DNA from: Alistipes sp.
GTDB taxonomy: Bacteria; Bacteroidota; Bacteroidia; Bacteroidales; Rikenellaceae
NCBI GenBank assembly: GCA_017536555.1
Contig: JAFXHE010000010.1
Span: 1-40,214, forward strand
Reading direction: 5' to 3'
Length of the DNA: 40,214 nucleotides
A program made the translations under genes and the position numbers. Of this stretch, positions 33,606 to 40,214 are shown piece after piece. Under the pieces are notes generated by a model. The model was not told the DNA's origin. It ran no database searches and saw only the letters and a program-made list of their open reading frames with translations. Each line of letters starts with the position of its first letter. Within the stretch, counting starts at the first letter, position 1.

Positions 33606-34655
33606 TTACTTGATATGCTCTGCAAGTATCTTTTCTATCTCCTCGCCGCGCAAGTTCTTTGCTACGAGCTTACCCTCGGGAGAGAAGAGGAAATTGGTAG
33701 GGATGCTTGATACGTTATACACCTCTGCGGGGATGCACTCATTAGCCTCGTTGAAGCCCCATACGTTTACCCAGGTCATATTGTTCTCCTGAATAAATGT
33801 GAGCCACTTATCCTCGGTGCCTGGGCGATCAAGGGTGATGCCATATATCTCAAGACCCTTGGGCGCGAACTTCTCGTATGCTGCAACCAAGAAGGGAATC
33901 TCGTGACGGCAGGGGCCACACCACGTTGCCCAGAAGTCAACCAATACCCACTTGCCGCTCTTGCACAACTCTGAAACAGATACCTGCTGATCATTGCTAT
34001 CGAAGAGAACGATATCCTCAAGGTCTGCGCCAACCATACCGCGCTTTGTAGCCTTATACAGCTCGAGGTACTCATACTTGGGGTTGATGGTGTTGAAGAG
34101 CTCGATAAAGCGGCTGTCGTCCTGTGCATACTGACCATATATCTGCAACATCTGCAAAGAGAGTGCATTGTCCTTGTTTGCAACAATCTGCTCGTCAACG
34201 TATGTTAAAAACTCGTTGATGATAGCATCTGCCTCCTCCTCGCTCTGTGCGGTGTAGATGGGCATAAAGATTTCGCGTGCGCGTGCAGAGAATGCCTCCA
34301 TTGTGGCATTGCGTGTAGTACCCTCGATGATGTACTTGTCTGCCTCGGCATCGTAGCTGATGGTGATGTCATTACCCTCGGTGATAACCTCGCGCAGGGG
34401 CATATCGTTGAGCTTGACTACAACGAACTGCTCTGCTGGCATAACTACGTCGATAGAGACCCTCTTATTCTCGTCGAGAGCCATTGAGCCGAGAAGCTCG
34501 CCACTGCCGCTAACCTCAAGGTCTACTACCGCGCCCGCTGCGGCTGTCTCAAGTGCCGAGAGGTCGATGTTAAAGTTGATTGCTGTGCCCTTCTCGGCGT
34601 TGGTGCAGGCTGCAAAGAGAGCAACGCTGCACAAAATTGTAAGTAATCTTTTCAT
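33606..34655 (-). CDS. TlpA-like thiol-disulfide oxidoreductase lipoprotein
   Basis: Likely reduces or exchanges disulfides in the periplasm. Signal MKRLLTILCSVALFAAC with lipid Cys17. An N-terminal domain (about 25-200) of the DUF4369 type often paired with TlpA in this phylum precedes a thioredoxin fold with VLVDFWATWCGPCRHEIPFL; the active cysteines are C246 and C249. EVYNVSSIPTNFLF carries the cis-proline (IP). Its 349 residues are normal. It is the last gene of the minus-strand run, 46 bases after ruvC, and ends in its own terminator. A link to DNA repair is not implied by the neighbour. Confidence 0.88.
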   Translation of the reverse strand: MKRLLTILCSVALFAACTNAEKGTAINFNIDLSALETAAAGAVVDLEVSGSGELLGSMALDENKRVSIDVVMPAEQFVVVKLNDMPLREVITEGNDITISYDAEADKYIIEGTTRNATMEAFSARAREIFMPIYTAQSEEEADAIINEFLTYVDEQIVANKDNALSLQMLQIYGQYAQDDSRFIELFNTINPKYEYLELYKATKRGMVGADLEDIVLFDSNDQQVSVSELCKSGKWVLVDFWATWCGPCRHEIPFLVAAYEKFAPKGLEIYGITLDRPGTEDKWLTFIQENNMTWVNVWGFNEANECIPAEVYNVSSIPTNFLFSPEGKLVAKNLRGEEIEKILAEHIK

Positions 34656-34701
34656 TTTTCTAAAATTGTTTAATATTATTTATTCGTTGTGTGGGAGTGT
34701 G

Positions 34702-35310
34702 TTAACCTTTTACGCGCTCGGGGTTACTCTTTATGAATGTCTCCCACGACGAGCTGCCCTTGCGCGCTTTGCTGTCGCCACCCAAGCCCTTGCGTCGCTC
34801 ACCCGAGGTGAGCTGTGTGAGGACGTTGGCTGTGGTGTAATAGTGGCATAGTGCTACCGCCATTCCGTCAGTCGCGTCGAGCTTGCGGGGCTGATAGTCG
34901 ATGCCGAGTATAGAGTTTATCATCGTTGCCACCTGCTGCTTCGATGCCGAGCCGCGACCCGTTATCGCCTGCTTGATGCGCATCGGAGCATACTCCGCAA
35001 TGGGCACGTCGCGGCTGTCGAGAACTGCGGCTATTGCCACACCTTGTGCGCGCCCGAGCTTGAGCATAGACTGCACATTTTCGCCAAAAAATGGTGACTC
35101 GAAGGCGACCTCGGTAGGGGAGTATGTCTCTGTGAGGTTGCGTACACGCTCAAAGATATAACGCAACTTCTGGTGCGCGTCTTTTATCTTGTGCATATCT
35201 ATCTCGCCCATAACCACGGCGTGTGGCTTGCCACCGATAATCTCGATGACACCATAGCCCATATAGTTGGTGCCAGGGTCGATACCCATTATGCGTGTAG
35301 GCTCCTCCAC
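34702..35310 (-). CDS. ruvC: Holliday junction resolvase RuvC
   Basis: Endonuclease that resolves four-way junctions together with RuvAB. RNase H-like fold with the acidic residues Asp11 (GIDPGT), Glu70 (AFESPFF), and the pair near 145 (DATDGMAVALCHY); the basic loop GRGSASKQQVATMI lies just before the last. Its 202 residues include a basic tail of about 25 residues (GERRKGLGGDSKARKGSS) longer than in E. coli. The start is three bases after the lpxD stop, so the genes should be co-translated. RuvA and RuvB are not in the window. Confidence 0.95.
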   Translation of the reverse strand: MEEPTRIMGIDPGTNYMGYGVIEIIGGKPHAVVMGEIDMHKIKDAHQKLRYIFERVRNLTETYSPTEVAFESPFFGENVQSMLKLGRAQGVAIAAVLDSRDVPIAEYAPMRIKQAITGRGSASKQQVATMINSILGIDYQPRKLDATDGMAVALCHYYTTANVLTQLTSGERRKGLGGDSKARKGSSSWETFIKSNPERVKG

Positions 35311-35313
35311 CTG

Positions 35314-36345
35314 CTACTCCTCGATTTTTGCAATACGCTTCTCCAACTCGCGCACCTTCTGCGAGAGGTCGGGGAGCTGGCGGAATATGGCAAATGAGCG
35401 GTGGTACTGTATGCCTGGGAGTGCGGGATAGCCGAAACGTATCTCGCCGTCGGGAATATCCTTGTCGATGCCCGACTTTGAGCCAATCTTAACAGCGTTG
35501 CCCACTGTTACGTGGTCGGCGATACCCACCTGACCTGCTACAAAGCAGTTTGAGCCCACCTTCGATGTGCCAGCTATGCCCACCTGTGCCGACATCACTG
35601 TATTTGCGCCTACCTCAACATTGTGACCAATCTGGATAAGGTTGTCGAGCTTCACGCCATTGCGTATTATCGTTGAGTCGGTCTTGGCGCGGTCGATACA
35701 GGTGTTTGCACCAAGCTCCACGTTGTCCTCGATGATGACGTTGCCTAACTGCGGTATCTTGGCAAATGAGCCATCCTCGCGTGGCGCAAAGCCGAAGCCG
35801 TCAGCACCTATGACGACGCCAGAGTGCAAGATGCAGTTCTTGCCAATGATGCAGCCCTCGTATATCTTTACGCCTGGGTATATCTTCGTGCCCTCGCCAA
35901 TGGTGACATTGTCGCCGACGTAGCACTGCGGATATAGCTGCACGTTGTCGCCAATCTTCGCGCCGCGCTCAATTACGCAAAAGTCGCCTACGTAGCAGTC
36001 GCTGCCGAGCGTAGCCTCCTCGCTTATTGATGCGAGTTTCGATACACCCGTCTTGCGGGGACGTGTGGCGTTGTACATCTCGAGGAGCGAGAGCACGCAC
36101 TGACCTACGTTCTCGACCTTGATAAGCGTTGTCTTAACCTCCTCTTTTGGCTCGAAACTGTTGTCGACAAGCACTATTGAAGCCTCTGTAGTGTATACAA
36201 ACTGCTCGTACTTGGGGTTTGTGAGGTAGGCGAGTGAGCCACTCTTGCCACCATCTATCGACGACACGGTGCTTACCGTTGCGTTCTTATCTCCGACCAC
36301 TGTGCCGTTGAGCAAACCAGCGATCATCTCTGCTGTAAACTGCAT
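35314..36345 (-). CDS. lpxD: UDP-3-O-acylglucosamine N-acyltransferase
   Basis: Third step of lipid A synthesis: adds the second 3-hydroxyacyl chain. N-terminal uridine-binding domain (about 1-100, SLAYLTNPKYEQFVYTTEA), then a left-handed beta-helix of hexapeptide repeats (about 105-310: IGDNVQLYPQCYVGDNVTIG; IYEGCIIGKNCILHSGVVIG). The catalytic histidine lies in LIQIGHNVEVG near residue 239. A C-terminal helix (LPDLSQKVRELEKRIAKIEE) helps trimer formation. Its 343 residues are standard. It lies between coaD (20-base gap) and ruvC (3-base gap). The gene pairs functionally with the LptC gene elsewhere in the window. Confidence 0.95.
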   Translation of the reverse strand: MQFTAEMIAGLLNGTVVGDKNATVSTVSSIDGGKSGSLAYLTNPKYEQFVYTTEASIVLVDNSFEPKEEVKTTLIKVENVGQCVLSLLEMYNATRPRKTGVSKLASISEEATLGSDCYVGDFCVIERGAKIGDNVQLYPQCYVGDNVTIGEGTKIYPGVKIYEGCIIGKNCILHSGVVIGADGFGFAPREDGSFAKIPQLGNVIIEDNVELGANTCIDRAKTDSTIIRNGVKLDNLIQIGHNVEVGANTVMSAQVGIAGTSKVGSNCFVAGQVGIADHVTVGNAVKIGSKSGIDKDIPDGEIRFGYPALPGIQYHRSFAIFRQLPDLSQKVRELEKRIAKIEE

Positions 36346-36365
36346 ATTATCTCAATTTTTATCAA

Positions 36366-36836
36366 TTACAAATACTCTTCGAGCCTTATGCCCTCGGGTA
36401 GAAACTGCTCTACGGGGTGGTTGAAGGCGTGTAGCTCACGTACTAACGACGATGATATATGCTCCACGTCAGCGGGTGCTATCACTATCACTGTGCGTAG
36501 CTCGGGAAATATCGCGCGGTTGGCGTGATCCATCGTGCGCTCATAGTCGAAGTCGGCACCGTTGCGCACGCTGCGCACAATGGCTGTCGCTCCTACGCGG
36601 CGTGCCTCGTCACCCGTGAGCGTGGTGTATGTCGTCACCGTAACGCGGTCATCGCCCTCGTATACGCGCTCTATAAGCTGCTTGCGTCGCTCGATGTCGA
36701 GCATTCCGCGCTTCTGGGTGTTGTGACCGATGGCAATTACCACTCTGTCAAAGAGCCGCAATGCCTCCTCCACCACCGCCTTATGTCCGCGCGTAAATGG
36801 GTCGAATGATCCCGGAAATATCGCTGTTCGCTGCAT
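36366..36836 (-). CDS. coaD: Phosphopantetheine adenylyltransferase
   Basis: Penultimate step of coenzyme A synthesis, joining AMP to 4'-phosphopantetheine. Nucleotidyltransferase motif TAIFPGSFDPFTRGHKAVV with the GSFDPxTxGH signature is at the N-terminus; NTQKRGML and the later segment SSSLVRELHAFN (the ISSTxxR block) are conserved. I use the ATG at 36836 (156 residues); an ATG four codons upstream (36848) is also in frame. The promoter -7 box is 30 bases before the start. First gene of the minus-strand run coaD-lpxD-ruvC-tlpA. Confidence 0.93.
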   Translation of the reverse strand: MQRTAIFPGSFDPFTRGHKAVVEEALRLFDRVVIAIGHNTQKRGMLDIERRKQLIERVYEGDDRVTVTTYTTLTGDEARRVGATAIVRSVRNGADFDYERTMDHANRAIFPELRTVIVIAPADVEHISSSLVRELHAFNHPVEQFLPEGIRLEEYL

Positions 36837-36866
36837 ACTCTCTCTCATATAGTATATATATTCTCA

Positions 36867-36874
36867 CAAAGATA
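36867..36874 (-). promoter_or_regulatory. -7 box for the coaD-lpxD-ruvC run
   Basis: TATCTTTG on the minus strand, a full match, about 30 bases before the coaD start. No clear TTG lies at the -33 distance. Confidence 0.6.
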
Positions 36875-37173
36875 CGAAATATCTTGATAATTTGACTAAT
36901 GTTGCGTGTTTTTATTTTAATTACTATTGTTATGCTGCTATTTAAAATTGAAATAGGGAATATAATGCAAGCATAACTCCATTATATCCCCCTCATTTAT
37001 TGTTCTTGGTAGCTATATTGTATATGCCGTCTCGCATTTGGTCTATATAATTTTTGTTTTCACGATTTAATTGTGTTAATGCTTGCACAATTGCCAAAAA
37101 ATGCCTATCTTGCGTAATATTTAGGCGGTATGCTTAAACTACTGAAATCTAAATGAACACTAAATAACTAACT
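36875..37173. promoter_or_regulatory. Divergent intergenic region between coaD and aspA
   Basis: About 300 bases of A/T-rich DNA with no gene. It holds an inverted repeat (AGGGAATATAATG at 36955-36967 against CATTATATCCCCCT at 36980-36993), a second one (AATTGTG 37069-37075 / CACAATT 37086-37092), and a probable aspA promoter: TTG (37083-37085), 20 bases, TATCTTG (37106-37112), one base off the consensus. The second repeat overlaps that -33 element. Confidence 0.5.
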
Positions 37174-38607
37174 ATGGCAATTAACTATTCAGGAAAAACT
37201 CGCATCGAGAGCGACCTTCTCGGCGAGATGGAGGTGCCCGTTGAGGCTCTTTATGGTGTGCAGACATTGCGCGGTATTGTGAACTTCCCCATTAGCCGCT
37301 TCCACCTTAACGACTATCCGTTGTTCATCAACGGTTTAGCAATGACCAAGCTCGGTGCTGCCGAGGCTAACCACCAGCTCGGCTTGTTGACAGACGAGCA
37401 GTTCGACGGTATCTCAAAGGCTTGTCTTGAGATTATGGCGGGTGAGCACCACGACCACTTCCCCTGCGATATGATTCAGGGTGGTGCAGGTACTACTACA
37501 AATATGAACGCTAACGAGGTTATCGCTAACCGTGCGCTCCAGATTATGGGTCACGAGCCAGGTGAGTATCAGTATTGCTCGCCCAACGACCACGTTAACT
37601 GCTCACAGTCTACAAACGACGCATACCCCTGCGGTATCCACCTCGGTTTGTATGCTACACACAAGGTATTTATGCAGCACTACAACGCCCTTATCGACTC
37701 TTTCGAGAAGAAGGCAAAGGAGTTCGCTAACATCTTGAAGATGGGTCGTACCCAGCTTGAGGATGCAGTGCCTATGACACTCGGTCAGACATTTGGCGCA
37801 TTTGCACAGATACTTAAGGAGGAGCGCAAGAACCTTGAGTTCGCTGCAGAGGAGTTCCTCACAGTAAATATGGGTGCAACAGCAATTGGTACAGGTATCT
37901 GCTCGGAGCCAGAGTATTCAGAGAAGTGTATCGCCGCTTTGCGCCAGATTACAGGTTGGGACATCAAGCTCGCAGAGGATCTCGTGGCTGCTACATCTGA
38001 TACTACCTGTATGGTAGGCTACTCTTCAGCTTTGCGCCGTGTGGCTGTTAAGCTCAATAAGATTTGTAACGACCTCCGTCTCTTGGGCTCTGGCCCTCGT
38101 TGCGGTCTCCACGAGTTCGACCTTCCCGCACGTCAGCCTGGCTCATCTATTATGCCTGGTAAGGTTAACCCCGTTATCCCCGAGGTTATGAACCAGATAT
38201 GCTACAAGGTTATTGGTAACGATGCTTGTGTTGCTATGTGCGCACAGGAGGCACAGATGGAGCTTAACGCAATGGAGCCTACTATGGCACAGTGCTGCTT
38301 CGAGTCTGCAGAGATTATGATGAACGGCTTCGACACACTGCGTGTAAACTGCGTTGATGGCATCAAGGCTAACGAGGAGCAGTGCCGCAAGTATGTTCAG
38401 GATAGCTTTGGTATCGTAACAGCTCTTAACCCCATCATCGGTTATAAGAACTCAACAAAGATTGCCAAGGAGGCTATGGCGACAGGTCGTCGTGTTTACG
38501 ACATCGTGCTTGAGCACGGTATCCTCACAAAGGAGGAGCTCGACACTATTCTCTTGCCCGAGAATATGATCAAGCCCGTTAAGCTCGATATTAAGCCCCG
38601 CCGTTAA
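37174..38607 (+). CDS. aspA: Aspartate ammonia-lyase
   Basis: Converts aspartate to fumarate and ammonia; in anaerobic Bacteroidota the fumarate feeds fumarate respiration. Superfamily signature GSSIMPGKVNPVIPE near residue 328 contains the catalytic serine loop; PEVMNQ after it favours aspartase over class II fumarase. Other conserved blocks: GGAGTTTNMNANEVIAN near 102-118, VNCSQSTNDAYP near 147, and KMGRTQLEDAVPMTLGQ near 189. Its 477 residues match AspA. It is preceded by a probable promoter and followed by a strong terminator, so it is a single-gene unit. Fumarase C remains a weak alternative. Codon use is strongly biased, suggesting high expression. Confidence 0.9.
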   Translation: MAINYSGKTRIESDLLGEMEVPVEALYGVQTLRGIVNFPISRFHLNDYPLFINGLAMTKLGAAEANHQLGLLTDEQFDGISKACLEIMAGEHHDHFPCDMIQGGAGTTTNMNANEVIANRALQIMGHEPGEYQYCSPNDHVNCSQSTNDAYPCGIHLGLYATHKVFMQHYNALIDSFEKKAKEFANILKMGRTQLEDAVPMTLGQTFGAFAQILKEERKNLEFAAEEFLTVNMGATAIGTGICSEPEYSEKCIAALRQITGWDIKLAEDLVAATSDTTCMVGYSSALRRVAVKLNKICNDLRLLGSGPRCGLHEFDLPARQPGSSIMPGKVNPVIPEVMNQICYKVIGNDACVAMCAQEAQMELNAMEPTMAQCCFESAEIMMNGFDTLRVNCVDGIKANEEQCRKYVQDSFGIVTALNPIIGYKNSTKIAKEAMATGRRVYDIVLEHGILTKEELDTILLPENMIKPVKLDIKPRR

Positions 38608-38649
38608 TTGAGCCTTCGTCGGATGCGCTTGTTGCATCCAATATATTGC

Positions 38650-38687
38650 GTTCCACAGGATGAGTCTCTCTCCTGTGGAACTTTTTT
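38650..38687 (+). terminator. Terminator after aspA
   Basis: Perfect 11-bp stem GTTCCACAGGA (38650-38660) / TCCTGTGGAAC (38671-38681), then six T. Confidence 0.93.
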
Positions 38688-38724
38688 GTTGCTATGTGTG
38701 TGGGTGACATACGCTTGGTTGCAC

Positions 38725-38749
38725 TATCATTGCTATTTATAGCGTGATA
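38725..38749 (+). promoter_or_regulatory. Candidate operator upstream of the RIC gene
   Basis: Dyad TATCA-TT-GCTAT-TT-ATAGC-G-TGATA. Its centre is about 60 bases before the predicted transcription start, a usual place for a class I activator site of the CRP/FNR family. The regulator is unknown. Confidence 0.4.
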
Positions 38750-38760
38750 AGAATTTCCGA

Positions 38761-38791
38761 TTTGTATATTAGCTTATTAGCACTATCTTTG
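38761..38791 (+). promoter_or_regulatory. Promoter of the RIC gene
   Basis: TTTG (38761-38764), 19 bases, TATCTTTG (38784-38791); both elements are perfect. Leader of about 30 bases. Confidence 0.85.
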
Positions 38792-38827
38792 CAGACGAAA
38801 AAGATAAGATAAAAAGCTATATAAGAT

Positions 38828-39553
38828 ATGAAGACGGATATTAGACTTCGAAGCGTAGGAGCTATTGTTAACGAGGATTTCTCTACTGCGCGTATATTTA
38901 AGTACTTTGGCATTGACTTCTGCTGTGGTGGAGAGGCGTTGCTTGCAGATGCGTGCCGTGTGGCAGGTGTCGATGTCGATAGGGTAGCCACAGCGCTGAT
39001 TGAGCACGAGGCAGAGTCGTCAGATGCTGTGCCCTTTACCAAGTGGCCCACAGATCTCCTCATTGACTATGTCCTGAAGATTCACCATCGTAATATCCGT
39101 GCTAATGGACCTGGCTTGTTGCAGCTTATCGACAAGGTGGCAGATGCGCATAGCGACAACCACCCAGAGCTCCTTGAGTTGAAGAGGTTGTTTGAACTCT
39201 CACTCGATGACATTGAAAACCACTTGCAGAAAGAGGAGCAGGTGCTGTTTCCATATTGCTATAACCTCTTTGAGGCGATGATGCGCGGAGAGAGCCACTC
39301 GAAGATGCACTGCGGAACAGTTGCAAACCCGATACGCGTTATGCTGCGCGAACACCACGACGAGGGTACGCGCTACAAATATATACGAAACTTGATGCAT
39401 AATTTCAAAGCTCCGCAAGATGCTTGTAGTAGTTATCGCCTGATGCTCGCCGAACTTGAGGAGTTTATGGATGGACTTTTTGAGCATATTCACATCGAGA
39501 ATAATATACTCTTCCCGCGCTTTGTCGAGCTTGAAGGAAGATGCGTGAGGTAG
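38828..39553 (+). CDS. ric: Iron-sulfur cluster repair di-iron protein (RIC/ScdA/YtfE)
   Basis: Repairs iron-sulfur clusters damaged by nitric oxide or oxidants, or releases iron for them. The N-terminal ScdA_N domain (about 5-60) carries GIDFCCGG with the two reactive cysteines C32 and C33. The hemerythrin-like domain (about 80-235) supplies the di-iron ligands: HHRN (86-87), HSDNHPE, ENHLQKEEQVLFP, REHHDEG and HIHIENNILFPRF. Its 241 residues match the family. Single gene, with a consensus promoter, an upstream dyad and a terminator, which suggests regulation by a stress signal. The family call is firm. Confidence 0.93.
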   Translation: MKTDIRLRSVGAIVNEDFSTARIFKYFGIDFCCGGEALLADACRVAGVDVDRVATALIEHEAESSDAVPFTKWPTDLLIDYVLKIHHRNIRANGPGLLQLIDKVADAHSDNHPELLELKRLFELSLDDIENHLQKEEQVLFPYCYNLFEAMMRGESHSKMHCGTVANPIRVMLREHHDEGTRYKYIRNLMHNFKAPQDACSSYRLMLAELEEFMDGLFEHIHIENNILFPRFVELEGRCVR

Positions 39554-39570
39554 ATATATAGATAATAATT

Positions 39571-39627
39571 GAGTCTCGTCACCCTGTTAACACGGTTTGT
39601 GCTAATGGTGGGTGACGGGGCTCTTTT
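39571..39627 (+). terminator. Terminator after the RIC gene
   Basis: Long hairpin: outer stem GAGTCTCGTCACCC (39571-39584) / GGGTGACGGGGCTC (39610-39623) with three G-U pairs, an inner stem, then TTTTATTT. Confidence 0.88.
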
Positions 39628-39768
39628 ATTTAGGTGGTCGTATACCTATATTTATATATATAATAAGGGTGTTTCAGCCGATGAAAATATTTTTATGGTG
39701 TAACTCGCTGATATAGCGTGTAGTGCGTTTTAGTGCCCAAAAAAAGAATAAAAAAAGTTGGCAGAAAA
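39628..39768. other. Intergenic DNA with no recognised feature
   Basis: A/T-rich DNA between the RIC terminator and the first rRNA promoter. I see no gene, tRNA or clear signal here. Confidence 0.5.
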
Positions 39769-39799
39769 TTTGCAGATAAGAATTTTTCCACTACCTTTG
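39769..39799 (+). promoter_or_regulatory. rRNA promoter P1
   Basis: TTTG (39769-39772), 19 bases, TACCTTTG (39792-39799), then CACCCGC. Perfect consensus; about 390 bases before the 16S start. Confidence 0.8.
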
Positions 39800-39883
39800 C
39801 ACCCGCAATCAGAGATAAACAGTTCTCTGGGGGCGAGCAGACAAAAAGGTTCTTAAAAATTTTTGAAAAAAGTTTCCAAAAAA

Positions 39884-39915
39884 TTTGGAGGTTTCAAAAA
39901 AGTGTTTTATCTTTG
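39884..39915 (+). promoter_or_regulatory. rRNA promoter P2
   Basis: TTTG (39884-39887), 20 bases, TATCTTTG (39908-39915), then CACCCGC. Confidence 0.85.
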
Positions 39916-39992
39916 CACCCGCTTTCGCCTTTAAAACGGCGAGCAGGCAAAAAGGTTCTTAAAAATATTTTTTGAAAAAAGTTTCCAAAAAA

Positions 39993-40024
39993 TTTGGTAG
40001 TTTCAAAAATATGTTTTACCTTTG
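39993..40024 (+). promoter_or_regulatory. rRNA promoter P3
   Basis: TTTG (39993-39996), 20 bases, TACCTTTG (40017-40024), then CACCACT. It lies about 165 bases before the 16S start. Confidence 0.85.
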
Positions 40025-40073
40025 CACCACTTTCCCACTCTAAAAAACGAGTTGCGAAAGTGAGAATGAAAAT

Positions 40074-40087
40074 GGTTCTTTGATTTA
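40074..40087 (+). promoter_or_regulatory. boxA-like antitermination element in the rRNA leader
   Basis: GGTTCTTTGATTTA resembles the boxA core (CTCTTTAA) used by NusB-S10 antitermination. Related sequences GGTTCTTAAAAAT stand after P1 and after P2. Confidence 0.5.
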
Positions 40088-40188
40088 CTGGTTTTCTATA
40101 TTGAGAGAGAAAGTGTAGTATTTATCTGTCAATTTCCTTTATTGGAAAATGAAGCAGTCAGGACTCTAACAATACATTATAAATTTTT

Positions 40189-40214
40189 ACAATGGAGAGT
40201 TTGATCCTGGCTCA
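40189..40214 (+). rRNA. rrs: 16S ribosomal RNA, 5' end only
   Basis: The universal 16S start GAGAGTTTGATCCTGGCTCA is at the window end. By alignment to the E. coli 5' end the mature RNA should begin near 40189. The rest of the gene lies beyond the window on the plus strand. Confidence 0.95.

Larger units (their letters stand above)
39833..40032 (+). repeat. Duplicated rRNA promoter module
   Basis: Two near-identical copies, 39833-39922 and 39939-40032. Each runs GCGAGCAG, then a boxA-like AGGTTCTTAAAAAT, GAAAAAAGTTTCC, a CCAAA-AAA-TTTGG dyad, and a promoter. The second copy has a few inserted bases and substitutions. Confidence 0.88.

Noticed and set aside
37072-37089. CRP-type site TGTG-N10-CACA before aspA
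   Set aside because: The spacing is ten instead of the eight bases between the TGTG and CACA half sites of a canonical CRP site; kept only as an unnamed dyad.
39733-39975. 80-residue plus-strand frame
   Set aside because: It is made of the tandem rRNA promoter repeats and contains the promoter elements themselves.

Overview
The window looks like chromosomal DNA from a member of the Bacteroidota, most likely order Bacteroidales. The evidence is: about a dozen promoters of the Bacteroidota type (a TAnnTTTG -7 box, often with TTG or TTTG 19-21 bases upstream); few Shine-Dalgarno sequences; BACON-domain lipoproteins with acidic residues after the lipid cysteine; a PorX-type response regulator; and Bacteroidota gene neighbourhoods (HU - tiny basic protein - RNase G; coaX - outer-membrane protein - TPR protein - LptC - CorC - PpiD-like). 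A Rikenellaceae/Alistipes-like source is possible, but this is only an impression from the lipoprotein leaders. I see no insertion sequence, prophage, integron or CRISPR array. All main genes look intact.

Layout. 1-460: end of rpmE (L31 type B), its terminator, and a tRNA-Pro(GGG) on the minus strand. 539-3455: a three-gene ABC importer of the BtuFCD/FecBCD class. 3568-4035: a small charged lipoprotein. 4116-8206 (minus): an apparent operon of a PspC-domain protein, 6-phosphofructokinase, a PfkB-family (adenosine-kinase-like) kinase and a sialate O-acetylesterase. 8334-13788 (minus): two large paralogous surface-type lipoproteins, each with a BACON domain and several copies of an unrecognised module of about 110 residues. 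14081-16198 (minus): an S9 family peptidase. 16257-19567: a NUDIX hydrolase, PorX, TsaE and an SRPBCC-type protein. 19748-25191: HU, a 29-residue bS22/mS38-like protein, RNase E/G and Mfd. 25209-33212: pantothenate kinase CoaX and an envelope-biogenesis cluster (outer-membrane protein, TPR protein, LptC, CorC-like protein, PpiD-like protein). 33404-36836 (minus): tRNA-Arg(ACG), a TlpA-like lipoprotein, RuvC, LpxD and CoaD. 37174-39553: aspartate ammonia-lyase and the iron-sulfur cluster repair protein RIC. 39554-40214: a triple tandem promoter region and the first bases of a 16S rRNA gene.

Most of the window is core housekeeping. The most interesting material lies in the stable-RNA promoters, which share a GC-rich element just after the -7 box; in the duplicated rRNA promoter modules; in the pair of repeat lipoproteins; in the tiny ribosomal-protein-like gene; in the NUDIX-PorX pairing; and in a few small repeat or dyad elements in intergenic DNA. 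All family assignments were made by reading translated sequence and recognising motifs. No database search was run.
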